From Tsukamurella conjunctivitidis (lineage in GTDB: Bacteria; Actinomycetota; Actinomycetes; Mycobacteriales; Mycobacteriaceae): DNA of 64,000 nt. The notes beneath the pieces were generated by a model. That model saw only the letters and a program-made list of their open reading frames with translations, made no database searches and was not told the origin of the DNA. This document shows positions 33,729 to 41,937 of the stretch, piece after piece (within the stretch, counting starts at the first letter, position 1; every line of letters begins with the position of its first letter). Location: contig NZ_VIGX01000002.1 of the NCBI RefSeq assembly GCF_007858475.1, positions 534,482 to 598,481 of the forward strand, written 5' to 3'. The position numbers and the translations under genes are program-made.

Positions 33729-34231
33729 CAGCCGCCGACCTTGGCGATCAGGTCGACCTTGCTCATCTTGGCGACGTCCTCGGCGTCGAGCCCCTGCGCG
33801 ACAGCGTAGGCACGCCAGTCATCGACCGGAGCGGCCTTCTTGGGCTTCTCGACCTCGGCCGAGATCAGGCCGGACTCGACGGTCCCGACCGGCCCGTCGC
33901 TGTCGGGCACCTCGGCGGGCTGGTCGCCCGAGTCGGTGGCGTCGGCGGGCGGGGTCTCCGCACCGGCGTCGTCCCCGTCGGCGCCCGAGGCATCAGCGTC
34001 GCCCTGGCCGGCGTCGTCGTCCGAGTCGTCGGCCGGCTCGTCCTCGAGCGGCGCGAGCGCGCCGGCCGCGAGCAGCCGGGCCTCGTCCGCACCGTCGACG
34101 TCGACCACGTCGCCTTGACGGTGCCGGATGGTCTCGACCTGCCGCTCGCCGCGCGCGCCGCAGGCGTCACACACGGTGGTGTGGTCGACCTCCTGCCACC
34201 ACTCGAGGGCAGCCAGCCGGTACTGGGTCAC
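33728..34231 (-). CDS. Hypothetical head protein with CxxC and acidic linker
   Basis: 167 residues from GTG 34231 (overlaps capsid stop). N-terminal half-zinc-finger-like VCDACG and a short beta region; middle 80 residues are Asp/Ala/Gly-rich low complexity; the last 30 (DDWRAYAVAQGLDAEDVAKM) form a helix-extension-helix resembling Rho-N/HeH DNA-binding domains. Possibly a head-completion protein that contacts DNA. Confidence 0.7.
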   Translation of the reverse strand: MTQYRLAALEWWQEVDHTTVCDACGARGERQVETIRHRQGDVVDVDGADEARLLAAGALAPLEDEPADDSDDDAGQGDADASGADGDDAGAETPPADATDSGDQPAEVPDSDGPVGTVESGLISAEVEKPKKAAPVDDWRAYAVAQGLDAEDVAKMSKVDLIAKVGG

Positions 34232-35160
34232 GGGGTCACCAGCCCGGTCAGCCAGATCGCGGCCTTCGGCTGGTCGAGGCCGAGGGCGCGCTTGTGCGAG
34301 GCGTCCGAGCGCCACGTCTCCCGCGCGCCGCCGTTCGGGCCGTTGCCCTCCGGGTAGAGGGCGGTGAACTGCAGCGGACGGGTGTCGCTGTAGAAGCCGA
34401 CGGTGCCGCGCTCGAGGATGAGCGCCTTGTCGATCGGGAACGTGCGGGACTGGATCACGTTGAGGCCGAGGAGCTGGCCGGGGATCGCGCCGGTGTAGGC
34501 GATCGACTCGCCCGCCACGTTGCCGTTGAACACCTTGAGGATCTGCTCGTTGTCCATCAGCGTGGCGAGCAGGCCCGGGTGCACGACGAGGGTGTCGGGC
34601 TGGAAGCCGTAGTACTCGTCGGCGGTGGCCTCGGCCGGCGCGGCGGTCGACACCTTCTCGATGGCGCGGACGATGTCCGTGCGCGGCTTGCCGTTCGTGG
34701 TGTCCCACCCGGCCGACACCGGCATGGTCGGCACCGCGTTGGACTGCAGCAGCGCCTTCGCGGAGCGGTCGTTCGCGCGGATGAACGTGTTGCGCAGACC
34801 GGTCATCTGCTTGTTCACCGCGTCGACGTTGTTCTCGTCGATCATCTCCTTGGAGACGCGGATGCCGAGCGCCTTCTTCACGGCGAACGCCGTGCGGGGC
34901 AGGCCGAGCTCGCCCGTCGCGACGGGGATCTCGCCGAACTCGGCGATCTCCTGGACGTCGCGGTCGAGGAACGTCGGATCGCCTTCGCGATAGGCGACGA
35001 CGCCCGCGGGGTTGGCGCCCGCGTTGCGGAACAGCGCCTCGCTGATGAACTGGTTCTCCATCAGCTCCTTGAGCTTCGTCGGAACGAAGAGGGGCTGCTT
35101 GATGAGGTCGGAGACGGTGAAGCGCGACCCGTCGGAGACGCTCACGATGCTGGTAGCCAT
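34228..35160 (-). CDS. Major capsid protein (HK97 fold)
   Basis: 310 residues with segments typical of actinophage HK97-type capsids: VSDLIKQPLFVPTKLKEL near the N terminus, the P-domain strands RVSKEMIDENNVDAVNKQ, and the A-domain YYGFQPDTLVVHPGLLATLM. No N-terminal delta domain, which agrees with a separate scaffold made from the upstream gene. Follows the decoration protein; AAAGGA before the ATG. Confidence 0.92.
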   Translation of the reverse strand: MATSIVSVSDGSRFTVSDLIKQPLFVPTKLKELMENQFISEALFRNAGANPAGVVAYREGDPTFLDRDVQEIAEFGEIPVATGELGLPRTAFAVKKALGIRVSKEMIDENNVDAVNKQMTGLRNTFIRANDRSAKALLQSNAVPTMPVSAGWDTTNGKPRTDIVRAIEKVSTAAPAEATADEYYGFQPDTLVVHPGLLATLMDNEQILKVFNGNVAGESIAYTGAIPGQLLGLNVIQSRTFPIDKALILERGTVGFYSDTRPLQFTALYPEGNGPNGGARETWRSDASHKRALGLDQPKAAIWLTGLVTP

Positions 35161-35185
35161 GTGCGTGTTGTCCTTTCGTGAGGGC

Positions 35186-35632
35186 TCAGGCGAGCCGGAT
35201 CAGGCCGGTCGCGTTGGCCGCGACGCCGGACTCTTCGGTGCAGACGCCGACGATGGTGCGGGCGTCGGGGGTGGCGGCCGCCGGGGCGACGGTGCCGGTC
35301 GCGGTCGCGACGAGCTTGTCGCCGAAGTTCGCCGCGGCGCTGTACTTCACCTTGACCTCGGTGCCCGCGTAGGCGACGGCGACGGAGGTCGGGATCGGGA
35401 CGGCCGAGACGACCGGGCGGCCGAGCGCGTCGGTGGTGTTGGCGGGCGGGAAGCCCTCCGGGGCGACGGCGTCGGTGAGCGCGACGCCGAGGACCTTCGC
35501 GGACCCGGCGGCGGCGACACCGATGCGCCCGCTACCGCGAGCCTCGACGAGCTGGCCGCCGAGGATGACCTCGCCGCTGGCCGGGACGAAGGTGCGGGGG
35601 CCGCCCTGCGTGAACTGTGCGATGCCGGACAT
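35186..35632 (-). CDS. Capsid decoration protein (DUF2190-like)
   Basis: 148 residues, Gly/Ala/Val-rich beta protein: PRTFVPASGEVILGGQLVEA, then AAAGSAKVLGVALTDAV and a terminal TGLIRLA. Similar small cement proteins lie between the scaffold/protease and the capsid gene in many actinophages and stabilise the capsid surface. Confidence 0.8.
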   Translation of the reverse strand: MSGIAQFTQGGPRTFVPASGEVILGGQLVEARGSGRIGVAAAGSAKVLGVALTDAVAPEGFPPANTTDALGRPVVSAVPIPTSVAVAYAGTEVKVKYSAAANFGDKLVATATGTVAPAAATPDARTIVGVCTEESGVAANATGLIRLA

Positions 35633-35634
35633 GA

Positions 35635-36264
35635 TCAGACCTCCCAGGCCTTGTAGGCCGCGTTATCGCGGACGTCTTCGGGGGCGTCGGCGACGTCGAC
35701 GCTGTGGCCGAGCTCGCTGACGGGGAACGCCGACGAGGCGGCGAGGGTGTCGAGGACCTTCTTGGTGCCCTCGTAGTCGCTGCGGGCCATGCCCTTGTAC
35801 GCGGCCACGGACGGCTTGCCGATCTTCCCGGCCCGGAACGCGGCGTCGACCATGTCGTCGGCGCGCTTGACCTGATCGGCCTCCTCGCGCTGGCGGGCCG
35901 AGGCCATGAACTGCTGGACCTGGTTCCACTGCTCGGCGTCGACGGTCACCGTCTCCGGGGCCTGCGTGGCGGTGGAGGCGGCGACCTTCTTCTTGGCCGG
36001 GTCCTCCTCGGGCGCACCGTCGGCCGGGGCGGGGTCCGCGGGCGCGGCCTCGGTGCCCTCGTCGGCGCCGCCGTCCGCGGCGTCCTCGCCGGCGTCGGCC
36101 TGCGCCTTCTTCACGAGCGCCTCGAGGGCGGCCGCGAAGGTCGCGTCGTCGGCGGCGTCCGTGAGGCCGAGCACCTCGCGGAGCTTCGCCTTCTGGTCGT
36201 CGGTCAGGCCCCCGCCGCTGGTCGCGTCGCCGGAAGCCTCGGCGGCAGCAATGCGCTGTGCCAT
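35635..36264 (-). CDS. Internally initiated scaffold protein (Mu Z-like)
   Basis: 209 residues in the same frame as the protease gene, from ATG 36264 preceded by GAAGGAGAAACC, a far better ribosome site than most in the window. The product lacks the protease and keeps the acidic coiled segment and the C-terminal helix (AYKGMARSDYEGTKKVL). Free scaffold made from a nested gene is known in Mu (Z within I) and lambda (Nu3 within C). Confidence 0.78.
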   Translation of the reverse strand: MAQRIAAAEASGDATSGGGLTDDQKAKLREVLGLTDAADDATFAAALEALVKKAQADAGEDAADGGADEGTEAAPADPAPADGAPEEDPAKKKVAASTATQAPETVTVDAEQWNQVQQFMASARQREEADQVKRADDMVDAAFRAGKIGKPSVAAYKGMARSDYEGTKKVLDTLAASSAFPVSELGHSVDVADAPEDVRDNAAYKAWEV

Positions 36265-37116
36265 GGTTTCTCCTTCTGTCGTGGCCCGCTGCGCGGGCCG
36301 GGATTCAGTCCGCGACGCGAACCGAAGCTTGGATGCGGCGACCTGCTGGCCGCCTTCGCTGGCCGCCGGCGCGGCGACGTCGTCGTAGCGGACGACGACG
36401 GGCACTGGCTCGCCGAACGTGATCGCGGCGTCGCCGTCCTGCTCCGGATCGACGGTCACGGCGATGCGCGCGCGGGTGCCGTCGGCGTCGTTGACGACGA
36501 TGAGCTGCAGCGGCGCGAGCTGGATCTCCTCGATCCACAGGTCGTAGTTCTGCTCGCGGTCGTAGTAGGCGCGCCGGATGTCCTCGACGGTCGCGGCCGC
36601 GGCGATGGTCTTACCCATGGCGGATCCCTTCATCTGGGCGGGCAGGGCGGGCTGGTAGTCGTCGGCCCACATCGCGGCGATGTCGTCGAGCGGGGCGAGC
36701 GACCCGATCGCGGGCTCGGTGATGCCGAGCAGCGCGAGGCCTGTGATGACGAACGAGTGGACGTGGCCGACGGCGCAGCGGTGGTTCCACTCGCCCTCGA
36801 TCGACCGCGAGGGGTACGCCGAGGCGAGGATCGGGCCGAGCCAGCCGGGCATCCCGGTCAGGTCGCCGACCAGCGAACAGGCGTTGCGGACCGACAGGTT
36901 CGTGATCCGGCCGAACGCGGGCTCGCCGTCGAACCGCGGGTCGGTGTGCCCGAGCTTGATGATCGGGTCGCGCACCGCGGGGCAGTCCATCGCGGCCACC
37001 GCGGCGGTCAGGTCGTCGCGGGTGATGGTGGAGACGCCCGTCGAGGCGGACCACTGGCCGGTGCGGGCGAGTTCGACGCCCGGGACGTTCGACAGGGCGG
37101 GCCGCGCGGTCACCAC
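35635..37116 (-). CDS. Prohead protease-scaffold fusion (Mu I-like)
   Basis: 493 residues. Residues 1-280 are a Mu gpI-like serine protease: DPIIKLGHTDPRF, the SRSIEGEWN segment, and FVITGLALLG-ITEPAIG with the expected His and Ser region. From about residue 285 the protein becomes a long acidic Ala/Glu-rich coiled scaffold. ATG 36264 inside it, with AAGGAG, probably starts the scaffold alone. GTG start overlaps the portal stop. Confidence 0.88.
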   Translation of the reverse strand: MVTARPALSNVPGVELARTGQWSASTGVSTITRDDLTAAVAAMDCPAVRDPIIKLGHTDPRFDGEPAFGRITNLSVRNACSLVGDLTGMPGWLGPILASAYPSRSIEGEWNHRCAVGHVHSFVITGLALLGITEPAIGSLAPLDDIAAMWADDYQPALPAQMKGSAMGKTIAAAATVEDIRRAYYDREQNYDLWIEEIQLAPLQLIVVNDADGTRARIAVTVDPEQDGDAAITFGEPVPVVVRYDDVAAPAASEGGQQVAASKLRFASRTESRPAQRATTEGETMAQRIAAAEASGDATSGGGLTDDQKAKLREVLGLTDAADDATFAAALEALVKKAQADAGEDAADGGADEGTEAAPADPAPADGAPEEDPAKKKVAASTATQAPETVTVDAEQWNQVQQFMASARQREEADQVKRADDMVDAAFRAGKIGKPSVAAYKGMARSDYEGTKKVLDTLAASSAFPVSELGHSVDVADAPEDVRDNAAYKAWEV

Positions 37117-38492
37117 AGCGCGCCCTGCTCGGCTGCAGCGGCCGATCCGGCGCGCGCGAGCGTCTTGCGGGGCGCGCGGGACGCCGACACCGCCGCCGGC
37201 ACCGCCTCGGCACCGAGTGGCGCGAGCTCAGGCGCGGACGGGAGGCCCATCCGCTGCTTCATCGACTGCGCGAGCACGGAATCGGGCGACAGCACGCCGG
37301 CCTGGACGAGCTGGACCACCGCGGCGGCGGTCGCGTCCTGCTGCGAGCCGATCGCGTCGAAGATCAGGCGTGGCGCGGCCTCGTCCGGCCCCCAGTTCAC
37401 GTCGACGAGGTCCTCGATGACGTGCGCGTTGAACACGTCCCGGACCATCTCGGCGTGCGTGTTCGTCGACTGCGCGAACACGTCCGCCTGCACGGACGCG
37501 AGCGCGTAGGAGCCGCCGCCGGCGAGGTTCAGGAAGTGCGCGAGACCGGCGATCGCGATCATCTGGTCGTGGTACTCGATCGCCCGCGCGGTGTCGGGCA
37601 TGTTGCCCTGCACGCCGAGGAGTTCGAGCTTCGCTTCGTAGGGCAGCGCGGCGCCGGCCTGCTCGCCGACGCGGTACGCGGACGCCATCTTCCGCAGCTT
37701 CTCGAGGTCCTCATCGCTCGCGTTCGGTGCGCCGGTCGCCACCGGGACGCCCATGCCGTTGCGGCGGATCGACGTCGCCTGGATCCGCAGGAGCTCGTCC
37801 TTGAGGAGCCAGTGCTTGAACGACGGGCGCAGCAGCGACCGGCCGATCCAGAACCCCGGCTCCATGTCGCGGGTGTAGACCACGAGGCGGTCGACGGGGA
37901 TCTCGCTGGGCGTGCCCGACGCGGCGCCGGCGTACAGCACCGGCCCGCCGGTCGTCGGCGCCCACTGCTGGATCGACAGGAGCGCGCCGGATTCGGCGAC
38001 GTTCCACTGCGAGATCGTGCGCTGCGGGCGCGGCGCGAGCTTGTGCAGCCAGATCATGCCGGCGTCGTCGGTGCGGTAGACCTGCTCGAACACCGCGTGC
38101 CCGTACTGGTTGCAGGTCAGCGCCCACATCAGGTGTTGCGGGAAGCTGAACCGGCCGCGGGTGCGCGTCGACAGCGGCTCATCACCCGCGCCGTCGATCG
38201 GGAGGCCGAGATTCTGCGCCACGAAGGCGGTGACCTCGTCGGAGGCGCCGCCCTGGGCGATGCGCCACGGCGTGCGGCGGATCGGGAGGCTGATTGCGGA
38301 GAGCAGCGAGCTCACGCGGGAGTCTTCGCGCTCCATCCGCGTGAACGTGCGCACGCTCGCGGGCCACTGCAGGTCGGGGACCTGCTCGAAGGTCTCCCAC
38401 TGCGAGAAGCCGTTCGCCGACGGCGGCACCACCATGCCCTTCTCGCGGAACGCGGGCGTCGCGGGCTTCGGCTTCTTAGCGGTCTTCGCCAC
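37110..38492 (-). CDS. Portal protein, Mu gp29-like (DUF935)
   Basis: 460 residues; dodecameric vertex through which DNA is packaged. Segments DLQWPASVRTFTRMEREDSR, SLPIRRTPWRI, WALTCNQYGHAVFEQVY and PAPRPQRTISQW-type wing strands fit the DUF935 portals of actinophages. GTG 38492 has GGAGGTGAG at proper spacing. A long flexible Ala/Arg tail ends the protein. Pairs with a Mu-like protease downstream. Confidence 0.9.
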   Translation of the reverse strand: MAKTAKKPKPATPAFREKGMVVPPSANGFSQWETFEQVPDLQWPASVRTFTRMEREDSRVSSLLSAISLPIRRTPWRIAQGGASDEVTAFVAQNLGLPIDGAGDEPLSTRTRGRFSFPQHLMWALTCNQYGHAVFEQVYRTDDAGMIWLHKLAPRPQRTISQWNVAESGALLSIQQWAPTTGGPVLYAGAASGTPSEIPVDRLVVYTRDMEPGFWIGRSLLRPSFKHWLLKDELLRIQATSIRRNGMGVPVATGAPNASDEDLEKLRKMASAYRVGEQAGAALPYEAKLELLGVQGNMPDTARAIEYHDQMIAIAGLAHFLNLAGGGSYALASVQADVFAQSTNTHAEMVRDVFNAHVIEDLVDVNWGPDEAAPRLIFDAIGSQQDATAAAVVQLVQAGVLSPDSVLAQSMKQRMGLPSAPELAPLGAEAVPAAVSASRAPRKTLARAGSAAAAEQGALW

Positions 38493-38523
38493 TTCGGCTC
38501 ACCTCCCTCTCGCGGTTCGGGTT

Positions 38524-40077
38524 TCAGAAAGCAACGGTCAGCAGGTCCACGCCGGGCGCACCATCGTCGGTGGCCCGCGGTGCCTGGAAAGCGGGGGAGG
38601 CAGGCGCAGGCTTCGGTTTCGACGCGAAGCGGAGCACGCCCTCGCGGGCGAGCATCGCTGCGACGATCGGCGCAGCCTCGGTGGTCGCCTCGAAGACGAA
38701 ATCCCCCTGCGGTAGGTCGCGGAGCGTCAAGCCGCGCGCCGCGGTGTCCAGCAGTGGCTGCCCCGAGTGCGAGATCACGCCGTCCTCGACGTCGTCGATG
38801 AACCCGCCGCATGCCCCCGCGACCTGCGGGGTGTTCAGCAACTCCGGTTCGATGCCCTCGGCCTGCAGCTTCGGCACGATCACCTTCGCCAGGCCCTTCG
38901 CGTCGAGCACCACAGCCGCCGGATCCCAGTCGGTGACCACCGCGGACACGTACCGCACGACGTCGTCATGCGACATCGGCCGCCAGGAGCCCAGTTCGAC
39001 GTGGATCCGGCCGGCGTCGGTGTGCTGGCCAGCCACGATCGCCCAGTGCCGACGGTCCGGCGCGAGCACGAGCCCGATCACGGGGCTGCCGACCGGCTCC
39101 GGGGCGTCGTCGCGGCGCTTGCCCCACTCCTCGGGGTCGATCGCGGGCTTCTTGTCGAGCTCGTCGTCCGGCCAGTCGCCGCGACCGAGAGCCTCGACGT
39201 CGTACGACTTGCGCCCCGCCTCGGTGGAGAGGTCCGCCTTGATGTCGAGGAGCTTCTCCTCGGTCTGGATCACGCCGAACGACGGGTTCGCGTACATGGC
39301 GGTCGCGATGTCCTCGCGATCCATCTCGCCGGCGGCCGCGCACGCGGCGCAGCACCCCGGATCGTCCGGCGCCATCCACTCGAGGAAGCCGAGCCGGGGC
39401 TCGCCCGCGAGGCCGCGGCGCCGAACAGCGGCCAGGACCGCGCCGTTCGGGTGCTGGTCCTGATTCACGGCCGACGAGGCGTAGATGCGCTGCGGGTTCA
39501 CCGCCGCCATCTGCGTGAACGCCATCGCGGCGATCTCGCTGTCCGTCAGGTTGTAGGCCTCGTCGTAGATGATCAGGTCGATCACCGTCAGGCCGCGGCC
39601 GGCGTCAGCCGAGCGGGTGCCGAAGCTGATCAGCGCGCCCGTGTCGAGCTCGATCACGCCCTCACCTTGCGAGCAGGTCTGCCGCACAACGTGCTTGCGG
39701 AGCCACGGCCGTCGCTTGATCAGCTTCATCATGCGGCGCCAGGCATCTCGCGCGGTCTTCCAGCGCTGCGCGGTGTAGAGGATCGTCTCGTCCAGCTTGA
39801 ACAGCCCATACAGGCACCGGTCGATCAGGATCTCCGACTTGCCGTTCTGTCGAGTGCAGATCAGGCACACCGTCGGGTGCGTCCATCGGCCCGCCGGCGT
39901 GGTCGACATGATCACCTGCTGCGAGAGGCGCTGCCACGGCATCGACTCGACACCGACGCGGCGCTTCAACTCGATCGCCTTGTCACCCATCGACGTGTCG
40001 CCCGGGGTCACCGAAAGGTGGTGCGGCTCCTGCCGCCCGGTGAGCGTCGGGAACAGGTCAGAGATCGACGAGGCCAT
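38524..40077 (-). CDS. terL: Terminase large subunit
   Basis: 517 residues from ATG 40077 (GGAG upstream; a further upstream start would add residues with no ribosome site). ATPase with Walker-A-like TRQNGKSE near residue 77 and Walker B LIIYDEAYN (Asp-Glu 172-173), motif III YASSAVNQD; C-terminal RNase-H-like nuclease with GLVLAPDRRHW and AAVVLDAKG acidic strands. Cuts and pumps phage DNA into proheads. The first 20 codons overlap the small subunit gene. Confidence 0.93.
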   Translation of the reverse strand: MASSISDLFPTLTGRQEPHHLSVTPGDTSMGDKAIELKRRVGVESMPWQRLSQQVIMSTTPAGRWTHPTVCLICTRQNGKSEILIDRCLYGLFKLDETILYTAQRWKTARDAWRRMMKLIKRRPWLRKHVVRQTCSQGEGVIELDTGALISFGTRSADAGRGLTVIDLIIYDEAYNLTDSEIAAMAFTQMAAVNPQRIYASSAVNQDQHPNGAVLAAVRRRGLAGEPRLGFLEWMAPDDPGCCAACAAAGEMDREDIATAMYANPSFGVIQTEEKLLDIKADLSTEAGRKSYDVEALGRGDWPDDELDKKPAIDPEEWGKRRDDAPEPVGSPVIGLVLAPDRRHWAIVAGQHTDAGRIHVELGSWRPMSHDDVVRYVSAVVTDWDPAAVVLDAKGLAKVIVPKLQAEGIEPELLNTPQVAGACGGFIDDVEDGVISHSGQPLLDTAARGLTLRDLPQGDFVFEATTEAAPIVAAMLAREGVLRFASKPKPAPASPAFQAPRATDDGAPGVDLLTVAF

Positions 40078-40384
40078 CGGTCTCGGGCTCCTCGGCGTCA
40101 TCGCCCTTGCGCTTCGCGATGTCGGCGAGCAGACGTTGCAGCGCGCCGGCCTGCTGCCGGGCCTCCGAGAGGGCGTTGTCGATCTTCACCTCGACGACGT
40201 CGTCGCTCCGCTCAATCAGTTCGATGATGCCGTCCGCCTGAATCGCCGCGTGCAGCCGGTCGAGCCGGTCCGTGATGCGGCACGCCTCCTGGATCAGCAC
40301 CGTCAGGTCGGCCGGGTCCAGGTCGTCGTGCAGCTCGTCCCACAACGCGGCGCCGCCGGTACCGAATTCGTCGTCGAGCGCCAT
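40058..40384 (-). CDS. Terminase small subunit-like protein
   Basis: 108 residues from ATG 40384. Helical: TVLIQEACRITDRLDRLHAAI, then DNALSEARQQAGALQRLLADI, the common pattern of actinophage small terminases that follow the form of P27-type DNA-recognition subunits. Overlaps the large subunit start by 20 bases. An upstream alternative start at 40396 adds four residues. Confidence 0.8.
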   Translation of the reverse strand: MALDDEFGTGGAALWDELHDDLDPADLTVLIQEACRITDRLDRLHAAIQADGIIELIERSDDVVEVKIDNALSEARQQAGALQRLLADIAKRKGDDAEEPETDGLVDL

Positions 40385-40445
40385 GATCAACCGCACCTAT
40401 CCGCCCAGGCAGAGCACATTTTCCGATTTCGCGATCGCCAGCCGT

Positions 40446-40469
40446 AAAAAAATCCCTGGCTACCGGGGC
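40446..40469 (-). terminator. Terminator-like hairpin with T7 before the terminase genes
   Basis: On the minus strand, CCCCGG-TAG-CCAGGG forms a short stem with one mismatch, followed directly by TTTTTTT (40452-40446). It lies between the HNH gene and the small terminase. If active it would stop transcription entering the packaging genes unless antiterminated. Confidence 0.6.
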
Positions 40470-40480
40470 AGTCAGCTCGG

Positions 40481-40510
40481 AGCTCCCCTTCGAGATTTCA
40501 AAGGGGGGCT
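40481..40510 (-). repeat. Hairpin downstream of HNH gene
   Basis: Arms AGCTCCCCTT and AAGGGGGGCT (9 pairs plus a G-T wobble) around a 10-base loop, 11 bases after the HNH stop. Together with the T7 hairpin at 40446 it forms a two-hairpin boundary. Confidence 0.6.
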
Positions 40511-40520
40511 TGTGGTTCGG

Positions 40521-40862
40521 CTACCAGGGCCAGTGGAGGTGGCGTGGCGAGAGGCCGTCGGCGGCGGGGGAGGTGCCGTCGATGGGTTGTCCGGTGAGGG
40601 CTGGCCGGAGGTGGTCGCGGCTGCCGTCCTGGCGTTGCCGGTTGCAGGTCATGTGCAGGAGTCGGTCGGCGCGGTGTCCGCCGCGGGAGCGAGCGAGGCT
40701 GTGATCGGCCTCGAGCGCGGCGCCGTCGAAGTTGCGACCGGGGTCGCGGTACATCGGCTTGCCGCACCACCAGCAGGGTGCGCCGTCGCGGTGGCTTGCG
40801 AGGAGGCGCTTGCGGTTCTGCTGGTGTGCATGGCCGAGGCCTCGTGCCGTCGTGGTCTTCAA
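40521..40862 (-). CDS. HNH endonuclease of packaging module
   Basis: 113 residues from TTG 40862 (AAGGGAG upstream). Zinc-binding CWWCGKPM pair and the HNH core LEADHSLARSRGG with a terminal LLHMTCNRQRQ that supplies the final His/Asn and Cys. HNH nucleases next to terminases are needed for DNA cutting during packaging in many siphoviruses. Confidence 0.9.
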   Translation of the reverse strand: MKTTTARGLGHAHQQNRKRLLASHRDGAPCWWCGKPMYRDPGRNFDGAALEADHSLARSRGGHRADRLLHMTCNRQRQDGSRDHLRPALTGQPIDGTSPAADGLSPRHLHWPW

Positions 40863-40895
40863 GGGCGTGCTCCCTTGCGGCTCCTGAGACGACGA

Positions 40896-40923
40896 GAGCC
40901 CCAGCGCTTGGCGCGTGGGGCTC
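40896..40923 (-). terminator. Hairpin in the late leader
   Basis: GAGCCCCAGCGC-TTG-GCGC(G)TGGGGCTC: 8-bp outer and 4-bp inner stem. It lies in the 144-base gap (40863-41006) between the last early gene and the HNH gene, which otherwise holds only a weak 44-codon frame. Could terminate early transcription or act as a leader element. Confidence 0.6.
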
Positions 40924-40960
40924 GGGTTGGCGGTTGGTCCAACTCTCCGCCGACGCGGCT

Positions 40961-40970
40961 AGCGTAGCAC
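40961..40970 (-). promoter_or_regulatory. Possible late-operon promoter, extended -10
   Basis: On the minus strand GTGCTACGCT (TACGCT -10 with upstream TG), similar to GTGCTACTTT before the Cro-like gene and GTGCTACTCT before csp. No good -35 is visible. A transcript would start near 40954 and read into HNH, the terminases and the structural genes. Confidence 0.4.
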
Positions 40971-41006
40971 GGGCAGGGCTCAGTGCAGGTCATGGGATTT
41001 CGGTTG

Positions 41007-41771
41007 TCACCCTGCGCGGCCCGCGAGGGCGTCGAGTACGTCGCCGCAGCGGTAGAGCGCATGCCCGCGGCGGTCCTGTCCGTGGGTGGTGATCCGGTAG
41101 CGCGCGAGGTTGCGGATCGTCTTGGTGGTGATCTTGATGCCGAGGCGCGCCTCGACGACGTCGACGAGCTCGGGTGCGGTGAACAGGCGGCCGTCGAGCT
41201 CGCCGTCGATGCGCTGGTCGTTGTCGGCCCGGGTGGTGACGACGCGCTCGCATTCGCGGCAGGTGATCTTCTCGGCGCCGCGGCGGGCGTACAGGTCTCC
41301 CTTGCAGACCGGGCACGCGCCGACGTAGCCGGGCTGCTCGTGGCGGTCGACGACGCGGCGGGCCTGGGCGATGGCGTAGCACAGCTCGTCGAGCGCCTGC
41401 GGGCCCTCGGGGGTGAGCGCGAGCCCGGTGACGTGCCGGGCGGTGTTGAGCCATCTCGCGGCCGCTGAGACGCCGAGGCGGCCGGGATGCGTCATGAACC
41501 GTTTGGCCGTCACGTGCGTGATCCACGCGTTTAGCGTGTTGGCGAGGACCCACTCGACGTCGGAGGCGAGCCAGTGCATCGGGAGCGAGGAGTCCTCCTC
41601 GGTGCTGCCCTTCTTGGCGCGGCGACTGCGCGGGCCGGCCGGGTGGCTGGTCTGGCCGGTGACGGTCTCCTCGAGAGCTTCGGCGATCCACTCGACGACG
41701 GCGTCGAGCTCGGCCCTGAGCTTGGCCTGCTCGGCCGTGCTGAGGCTCATGTGGTCGGTGGCTGCGGGCAT
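41007..41771 (-). CDS. Zinc-ribbon DNA-binding-type protein, hypothetical
   Basis: 254 residues. Helical N-terminal domain with HWLASDVEWVLANTLNAWITH, zinc ribbon CPVCKGDLY...CRECERV about residues 150-175, and a C-terminal winged-helix-like region (TAPELVDVVEARLGI, TTKTIRNLARYR). Proteins of this type are frequent in actinophage early regions. Last early gene before the late leader, so a late-gene activator is conceivable. Confidence 0.75.
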   Translation of the reverse strand: MPAATDHMSLSTAEQAKLRAELDAVVEWIAEALEETVTGQTSHPAGPRSRRAKKGSTEEDSSLPMHWLASDVEWVLANTLNAWITHVTAKRFMTHPGRLGVSAAARWLNTARHVTGLALTPEGPQALDELCYAIAQARRVVDRHEQPGYVGACPVCKGDLYARRGAEKITCRECERVVTTRADNDQRIDGELDGRLFTAPELVDVVEARLGIKITTKTIRNLARYRITTHGQDRRGHALYRCGDVLDALAGRAG

Positions 41772-41775
41772 CGCG

Positions 41776-41937
41776 TCAACCTCTCTGAACTGGGTGGACG
41801 GTGAACTCCGGGTCCTCGGAGTCGCCGTTGAGTCGGTCGCGGCTCGCCTCGGCCGCCTCGAGGGACAGCAGGTCGGAGACGCGGTGCTTGCTGCCGTCGG
41901 GGAGCGTCCGGACGACGAAGTACAGGTCGGTCAGCAT
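41776..41937 (-). CDS. Small hypothetical protein
   Basis: 53 residues (MLTDLYFVVRTLPDGSKHRV at the start, then a helix LEAAEASRDRLN). Beta-alpha-beta layout, unrecognised. Start overlaps the RusA-like stop. Confidence 0.7.
   Translation of the reverse strand: MLTDLYFVVRTLPDGSKHRVSDLLSLEAAEASRDRLNGDSEDPEFTVHPVQRG

Noticed and set aside
40859-41062. Small minus-strand frame with MTCTEPCPCYASRVGG
   Set aside because: Runs through a stable hairpin and a probable promoter, lacks a ribosome site; treated as leader sequence.
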